Positions 6,208 through 11,089 of a stretch of 11,089 nucleotides of DNA are shown here, piece after piece. The notes beneath the pieces were generated by a model. It saw only the letters and a program-made list of their open reading frames with translations. It was not told where the DNA came from and made no database searches. Numbering within the stretch: position 1 is the stretch's first letter; each line of letters starts with the position of its first letter. The stretch is from Bacteroidales bacterium UBA1181. GTDB lineage: Bacteria > Bacteroidota > Bacteroidia > Bacteroidales > Paludibacteraceae. The translations under genes and the position numbers were made by a program. The stretch lies in assembly GCA_002310215.1 (NCBI GenBank), contig DBYR01000004.1, positions 117,855 through 128,943 of the forward strand, in the 5' to 3' direction.

Positions 6208-9200
6208 ATGTCCTTAAATCTAATTACTGGATTGTTCCAGACAAAAGCGATAAAGAGAGCGATGGTCGCCGGACTGTTACTCAATCAGTTTAGTGCCTTC
6301 TCGCAGGACACCAACATCGACACGCCGAATTTGAGCTTCGAGAAAGGAAATCTATCTGGGTGGGAACAGTATACGGGAGGTTTTTATTATGACAAAACAA
6401 CTGACGAATACAAGTTCCAACCTTGGCAATCAGTCACAAACACAAACAGGATTTCGGTTGTAAATGGTTTCTCTGATTCGAATGACCCTGTCATTCGATG
6501 CTGGGATTTCTTGACCAACCCAGATGGTAAAACCACCGTTAGAATTGGTTCTACCGGTTTCCCTGAAAACAACAATTCAGGAGACGGTAAACCAGCAGCG
6601 GCAGAACGTCTTGTGTATAAATTTAAGGTGACGGAGAACACGACGCTATTCACTTATTGCTTCGCAGCTGTCTTGCATTGTCCCGACTTGACATCAGCAG
6701 GTGGCGGCACGCACGGATTTGGTGGAATCGGTGGAATCGGTGGAATCGGTGGTGGTACGACTGGCGGAGGAACAACCGGTGGTGGTGCGACTGGAGGTGG
6801 TACAACTGGAGGTGGTACGACCGGTGGTGGTACAACTGGAGGTGGTGCTACTGGTGCTGCGACCAACAGCGGACATTCGGGAGATCAGTTGCCTACTTTC
6901 GCCATTGCGGTCTCATTAGTGGATCCTGTGACAGGCTTAGACACAAAGCCGCCATGCGGTGAGTTTATGGTCAATGCAGACGGACACAATGCGGACGGTC
7001 TTGAATTGGTTGAGGATCAGTCCGTTACTTCATGTAACGGTTCAGCGGATGCAACCAATATTTCCGAATATGCATTCCGTCGCTGGACGTATGGTAATTT
7101 TGACTTGTCCAATCATATCGGACAGGATGTGACGATTGAAATCATTGTACATGATTGTTTAAGAGAAAGCAACAATGGCGATATTGGTCCTGGTGGACAC
7201 CGCGCATACGGTTATTTTTGGGCGGAAACTAAGAAATTGGAATTGAAAGTGAAAAACTGTATTGACGAACCAGCAAGGATCATGGCACCAGCCGGGTTCG
7301 GTTCGTACAAGTGGTCACGTTCGGACGGAATTAACGTTGATACGGACCCGAACGATCCATCCGTGGCTGTCATTCCGAACGATTTGAAAAGGACCAATGT
7401 CGATTTCATCTGCGAATTAACCAGTGAGACAGGTTGTACATCCGTACAATTGACGACCCAATTACATGAGATGGGAGCGGCACTGGATTTCGACTACGAG
7501 AATGATTGTGGCGGTTTAGTCCATTTCAAGGAAATTAAGGATGATATCGTAGGAGACAAGGTGACTGGATATACGTGGGACTTCGGAGACGGCTCCGTAC
7601 CCCAAAACGTCAAGACTCCGGATGCTCGATACATGGCTCCTGGTCCATATACCGTAAAGATGACGGTGAAGACGGATTTGGGTTGCACAAAAACCATCGA
7701 AAAGGAAATCTATGTACGTAGATTCCCTAATTTGAGCATCAGCTCCCAAAAGACCGTATGTATTGGACATGAGGTGGAACTTGAAGCTATAGGGGCCTCT
7801 GCCAATAGCCGTTATGTATGGAACACGAATCCGACAGATACTTCCACATCTTCTTCCCTCAAAACGGTGATCAATTCTTATGAAAATGATTTTCACGTGG
7901 ATGTGATAGACGAATATTACTGTAAGTACGAGAAAGATTGGAAGGTATATGGTGTCGAGAGCCCACGTCTTGCCATCACCGGTGAGAAGGAGGTTTGTCT
8001 GGGAGATACGGCGCATTTGGAGGTCAGTGATACTTACCTCCCTGATTCGGCCATCACGTACACTTGGATATCGATGGGCGTGAATTCCGATTTGCTGAAA
8101 GCTTGTCCGACGACTGATACCACATATACGGTGAGGGGAACCTATGCTTATGGTCCTCGTTGCTTCAGCGAGGCATCGTACAAGGTCAATGTGTTGCCTC
8201 TCCCTGTAGTGACTGTTGACGGCGACAGACAGGTGTGTGAGAATGACCCGGCGAACTTGACCGCCAAGCCGGTCTCTTATAACGGAGGGTTCACTTCATG
8301 TATATGGGAGGATGAGGTTACAGTGGGTGAGAACCGCGCAGTCTATCCGACTGACGAGACTACTTATTCCGTCTATTGCGTGGACGAAAAGAATTGCAAG
8401 TCCCGACCAGCCTCCATCACAGTCAAGGTGAAACCTTTGCCGAATATAAAGATTACGGGTGATTCCGCCATCTGCGAGGGTAAATCCGCCAAGTTGACGG
8501 TGAATGGTGTGGGTACGAATGTGGAGTGGTACGATGGTACTGCGGGACAGACTACCATTACCCGAACCCCGACGCAGGATACCACCTATTGGGTGGAGGG
8601 ATACTCTAACGGTTGTAAGGGTAGGGCGGACTTCACCGTCAAGCTTTTGGATGTCCCTACGGTCTGGATCGAGGGTGTTTCTACTATTTGCCGGGGTGAT
8701 TCGACAAATCTGATTGCCCGGGGCGCCGACACATACGTATGGAACACATCGGACAATGTGGATTCCATTTGGGTTTCCCCTTATTCGGAGTCCGAGTATT
8801 CAGTGATAGGTACTGTGAACAATGGTGGTTGCGTGGGCACGGCTACCTTCAAGGTGAGTGTCAATGAACCTCCGGTCCTTGTCTTGTCCGGTAATTCGGA
8901 TGCCTGCGATGGAGACGAGGCTAAAGTGTCCGTCACGGGTGCGAACGAATATTTTTGGAGCAACAATGCCTACGGATCTAACGTTTCCGTGAAAGTGACG
9001 AAAGATGACACGCTTACGGTACGAGGTGTGGATATTAACCAATGCGAGTCGACCGCCACATGGACTATCAAGAAGAAGGAGCTTCCGCAGCTCTCCTATT
9101 CGGGTGATACTGCCGTGTGCGCAGGTGACATATTGACCATCACGGCTTCCGGCGCCAACACGTACGAGTGGCAGGATGGTTCTGGTACTTCTGTCTTCAG

Positions 9201-10953
9201 CCAAGTATTGGAGAAGGATATGGAACTGAAGGTGAAGGGTGTCATCAATGGATGCTCCTCCAGCATCATAATCCCTGTCAGTGTTTCTCCTGTTCCGTCC
9301 CTTTGGGTTTCCGGATCTGGTGTGACGGGGGTATGTGCGGGAGATTCCGCCGTGTTGATCGGACATGGCGCCGACCGTTACCAATGGAGCAATGGCGAGA
9401 CGGCCGACACAATCGTGATTTTCCCGACCAACTCGACGGATTATTCCTTGTATGGCTATTCCGAGAAGGGTTGCGAGGTCCTTATTCCTGTGCCGGTCAA
9501 GGTGAACCCTAACCCTATGGTCTATACAAAGGGAGACACGAAGGCATGTCTGGAGTCTATCGTCACTATCGAAGCGATGGATTCGAACGGTGAAACGGCA
9601 AGTTTCTCATGGGACAATGGGAACATGGGCTCTATCATCACACCGAAAATCATGGGTGACCAAACCTTCACGGTGACTGCCCAGAACAAATATGGTTGTA
9701 AGGGTCAGGCGACGCATACAGTCTATCTGACGGAACAACCTGTCCTCTCTTTCTTGGGCGAAACGGCCATCTGCTATGGTGAAACGACCACATTGCAAGG
9801 CCAAGGTGCCGTGAACTATACGTGGAACGATGGCGAGAAGGAATACACGGGATCTTCCATCAATGTCTCTCCGAAAGAGAATACGCTCATCCGCATGACG
9901 GGTAGTAACGTGGGTAATTGCCCTGCCACCATCGACATACAGTTGACCGTGCTTTCTTTGCCATCCATCTTAATAACGGGCGATAGCGCAGTATGCTTCG
10001 GCGATGAGTTCACACTCTATGCTTCCGGCGCGTCAACATACAAATGGAGCACAGGGGATGAGACCTCCAGCATCAAGTATAACACGGGCTCATCTTCCGA
10101 GTACACGGTATGGGGCACGAACGAGTCGGGTTGCGTTTCCCAAGCCACCCATGTGGTGGAAGTGCGTCCTAACCCTACTATCCAAATCGAAAAAGGCTCA
10201 CAGACAGGATGTCAGGGAAGACCTGACACGATACGTTTCTCCGCAAAAGGTGGTGTGATGTACAAGTGGTCCAGCGAGCCTTATAGCGCAAGCGTGGCGA
10301 AGAACGGAATCACCTCAGACTTAGTGGCTACCATCGACGAGCCGGTTGTGTTGAATGTGGAAGGAACGGACGAGTTCGGTTGTAAGGGATATGCGGAATA
10401 TAGTGTTGACCTCCTTCCGAGACAAGACATCCGTTTTGAAGTATATCCAACCTTCATCGAGACGGGTAGTTCGAATGTGCGCTTCTCAGGTATCACTCCG
10501 AAGGAAAGCAAGTGGTATTGGGAACCGGATGATGGTGAAAAGGTATACGAGGGCGTGAACACATCTCACTTCTTCGATCCGAACGCCGCAGACTCCTTCG
10601 TGGTGAAGGTTCGGGCCATCGATAAGTTTGGTTGCGAATATGTGGGCAGACAAACAATCTTCACGTGGCTCGATTTTTGGGCACCGGAAGGATTCACGCC
10701 GAACGGTGACGAGATGAATGACGCCTTCAAATTCTTTGGAGGCGAGTACATGGATCACTTCGAATACATCATCTTCAATCGTTTGGGAGAGATCGTCTTC
10801 GAAGGAAAGAGCATCGAGGACGAGTGGGACGGAACCATCAACGGCGAGCCTTGTCCTTGGGGCGTCTATGGCTGGTATTGCAAATACAAAAGCAACTATA
10901 TGGGCATCACGAAGGAGGGCGATCGTCGAGGATTCGTCTCCCTTATTAGGTAA
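6208..10953 (+). CDS. Giant T9SS-secreted multidomain protein with type B (CHU_C) sorting domain
   Basis: A 1581-residue exported protein. Signal peptide: residues 1-32, with a long n-region ending KAIKR (13-17) and likely cleavage before Q33. Residues 36-350 form a lectin-like beta domain of the kind often found at the front of CHU_C proteins (NLSFEKGNLSGW near 41-52; ending GGHRAYGYFWAETKKLELKV). A Gly/Thr repeat (172-215) is placed in one of its loops. An Ig-like segment (351-424) is followed by a PKD domain (about 425-505, WDFGDG at 457-462). Twelve Ig-like repeats of about 75 residues follow (507-1405), then a degenerate PKD-like domain (1406-1491, EPDDG instead of FGDG). The last domain (1492-1581), with FTPNGDEMNDAF and the closing GDRRGFVSLIR, is the gliding-motility-associated T9SS type B signal. 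It is probably a surface adhesin or secreted filament-like protein; its target is unknown. A PorP/SprF gene follows 23 bases later. Confidence 0.92.
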   Translation: MSLNLITGLFQTKAIKRAMVAGLLLNQFSAFSQDTNIDTPNLSFEKGNLSGWEQYTGGFYYDKTTDEYKFQPWQSVTNTNRISVVNGFSDSNDPVIRCWDFLTNPDGKTTVRIGSTGFPENNNSGDGKPAAAERLVYKFKVTENTTLFTYCFAAVLHCPDLTSAGGGTHGFGGIGGIGGIGGGTTGGGTTGGGATGGGTTGGGTTGGGTTGGGATGAATNSGHSGDQLPTFAIAVSLVDPVTGLDTKPPCGEFMVNADGHNADGLELVEDQSVTSCNGSADATNISEYAFRRWTYGNFDLSNHIGQDVTIEIIVHDCLRESNNGDIGPGGHRAYGYFWAETKKLELKVKNCIDEPARIMAPAGFGSYKWSRSDGINVDTDPNDPSVAVIPNDLKRTNVDFICELTSETGCTSVQLTTQLHEMGAALDFDYENDCGGLVHFKEIKDDIVGDKVTGYTWDFGDGSVPQNVKTPDARYMAPGPYTVKMTVKTDLGCTKTIEKEIYVRRFPNLSISSQKTVCIGHEVELEAIGASANSRYVWNTNPTDTSTSSSLKTVINSYENDFHVDVIDEYYCKYEKDWKVYGVESPRLAITGEKEVCLGDTAHLEVSDTYLPDSAITYTWISMGVNSDLLKACPTTDTTYTVRGTYAYGPRCFSEASYKVNVLPLPVVTVDGDRQVCENDPANLTAKPVSYNGGFTSCIWEDEVTVGENRAVYPTDETTYSVYCVDEKNCKSRPASITVKVKPLPNIKITGDSAICEGKSAKLTVNGVGTNVEWYDGTAGQTTITRTPTQDTTYWVEGYSNGCKGRADFTVKLLDVPTVWIEGVSTICRGDSTNLIARGADTYVWNTSDNVDSIWVSPYSESEYSVIGTVNNGGCVGTATFKVSVNEPPVLVLSGNSDACDGDEAKVSVTGANEYFWSNNAYGSNVSVKVTKDDTLTVRGVDINQCESTATWTIKKKELPQLSYSGDTAVCAGDILTITASGANTYEWQDGSGTSVFSQVLEKDMELKVKGVINGCSSSIIIPVSVSPVPSLWVSGSGVTGVCAGDSAVLIGHGADRYQWSNGETADTIVIFPTNSTDYSLYGYSEKGCEVLIPVPVKVNPNPMVYTKGDTKACLESIVTIEAMDSNGETASFSWDNGNMGSIITPKIMGDQTFTVTAQNKYGCKGQATHTVYLTEQPVLSFLGETAICYGETTTLQGQGAVNYTWNDGEKEYTGSSINVSPKENTLIRMTGSNVGNCPATIDIQLTVLSLPSILITGDSAVCFGDEFTLYASGASTYKWSTGDETSSIKYNTGSSSEYTVWGTNESGCVSQATHVVEVRPNPTIQIEKGSQTGCQGRPDTIRFSAKGGVMYKWSSEPYSASVAKNGITSDLVATIDEPVVLNVEGTDEFGCKGYAEYSVDLLPRQDIRFEVYPTFIETGSSNVRFSGITPKESKWYWEPDDGEKVYEGVNTSHFFDPNAADSFVVKVRAIDKFGCEYVGRQTIFTWLDFWAPEGFTPNGDEMNDAFKFFGGEYMDHFEYIIFNRLGEIVFEGKSIEDEWDGTINGEPCPWGVYGWYCKYKSNYMGITKEGDRRGFVSLIR
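6721..6747 (+). repeat. Three perfect 9-base tandem repeats (Gly-Gly-Ile)
   Basis: GGTGGAATC occurs three times in a row, identical at every base, and encodes residues 172-180 of the giant protein. Perfect identity, including the third codon positions, points to recent slippage. It joins directly to the 15-base repeat array. Confidence 0.95.
6748..6852 (+). repeat. Seven 15-base tandem repeats (Gly-Gly-Gly-Thr/Ala-Thr)
   Basis: Seven in-frame units encode GGG(T/A)T, residues 181-215: units 3 and 7 carry Ala, the others Thr. Synonymous differences (GGT/GGC/GGA, ACG/ACA, ACT/ACC) are scattered among units. Because the unit length is a multiple of three, gain or loss of copies would change the loop length without breaking the reading frame. 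Confidence 0.95.
7726..10422 (+). repeat. Array of twelve Ig-like domain repeats inside the giant protein
   Basis: Repeats begin at residues 507, 586, 666, 745, 817, 889, 960, 1030, 1103, 1178, 1252 and 1323 and run to 1405. The pattern is P-x4-G-x3-V/I-C-x-G-D near the start, a Trp in the middle (Y/E-W), and G-C before the last strand, which leads to the proline opening the next repeat. Each repeat has a cysteine near each end, likely one disulfide per domain. Sequence divergence between repeats is high, so the array is old. Domain borders were set by eye. Confidence 0.88.
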
Positions 10954-10976
10954 ACAAACTATTCGAATGGATTGAA

Positions 10977-11089
10977 ATGAAAAAGTTTTTTTTAATATTG
11001 ATGATGGGTCTTGGCGGAATGGTTTCCGCACAGGACTTCTCTTTGGTGAACCATAACCTGACGCCTTTCAGCATCAACCCATCAGCGGC
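10977..11089 (+). CDS. PorP/SprF family T9SS outer-membrane protein, N-terminal part (cut by window end)
   Basis: The first 37 codons plus two bases are present. They encode a signal peptide (MKKFFLILMMGLGGMVSA, likely cleaved after A18) followed by QDFSLVNHNLTPFSINPSA, which matches the start of mature PorP/SprF proteins (a Q-rich start, then FSxxxxNxxPFxINPAxAG-like). Family members are outer-membrane beta-barrel proteins that help secrete or anchor a T9SS type B substrate; SprF in Flavobacterium does this for SprB. The gene starts 23 bases after the giant protein's stop, so the two are probably co-transcribed and act as a pair. Only the N-terminus is visible. Confidence 0.82.
   Translation, partial: MKKFFLILMMGLGGMVSAQDFSLVNHNLTPFSINPSA

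Noticed and set aside
6721..6852. CRISPR-like array
   Set aside because: The units are directly adjacent 9- and 15-base repeats with no spacers and keep a reading frame; it is a coding minisatellite.
6654..6866. Proline/valine-rich reading frame on the minus strand opposite the Gly/Thr repeats
   Set aside because: It is the complement of the tandem repeat in the giant gene; it has no independent start signal and the plus-strand frame is clearly coding.
8800..9384. 194-codon reading frame on the minus strand inside the giant gene
   Set aside because: The plus strand has continuous Ig-like repeats here; the antisense product is basic and low in recognisable structure.

Overview
The window looks like chromosomal DNA of a Bacteroidota bacterium, most likely a Bacteroidales relative that has a type IX secretion system (T9SS). 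The evidence is a Bacteroidota-type bS16 start, several TAnnTTTG (-7) promoter boxes, a GldF-like permease, a large protein with the gliding-motility-associated (CHU_C, type B) C-terminal sorting domain, and the start of a PorP/SprF-type outer-membrane protein. I cannot place it to genus.

Layout. (1) Bases 1-97 hold the 5' end of rpsP on the minus strand, divergent from a three-gene plus-strand cluster (226-2772): a GldF-like ABC-2 permease, an Sfp-type phosphopantetheinyl transferase and an ATP-grasp-like protein of unknown substrate. The spacing (15 and 9 bases) suggests one operon. (2) Bases 2769-2881 are a compact set of palindromes sharing the core AGAGACGCAA. They sit between convergent genes, and the first copy supplies the stop codon of the ATP-grasp-like gene. 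(3) A minus-strand TetR regulator (2956-3552) is divergent from a periplasmic-binding lipoprotein and a FecCD/BtuC-type permease (3639-5791). This is a metal-chelate (iron, haem or cobalamin) importer, but its usual ATPase gene is missing next to it. (4) Bases 5792-6207 are an AT-rich non-coding gap. (5) Bases 6208-10953 encode a 1581-residue secreted protein: signal peptide, lectin-like N-terminal domain with a Gly/Thr repeat in one loop, PKD domain, twelve Cys-paired Ig-like repeats, a degenerate PKD-like domain and the T9SS type B sorting domain. It is followed after 23 bases by a PorP/SprF-family gene cut by the window end.

How the genes fit together: the last two genes form a familiar T9SS arrangement, a giant surface or secreted substrate paired with its own SprF-like partner. 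The TetR/lipoprotein/permease block is a nutrient-uptake unit. The first operon pairs an exporter-type permease with two biosynthesis-type enzymes and is the least understood part. No mobile element, RNA gene or CRISPR array was found.
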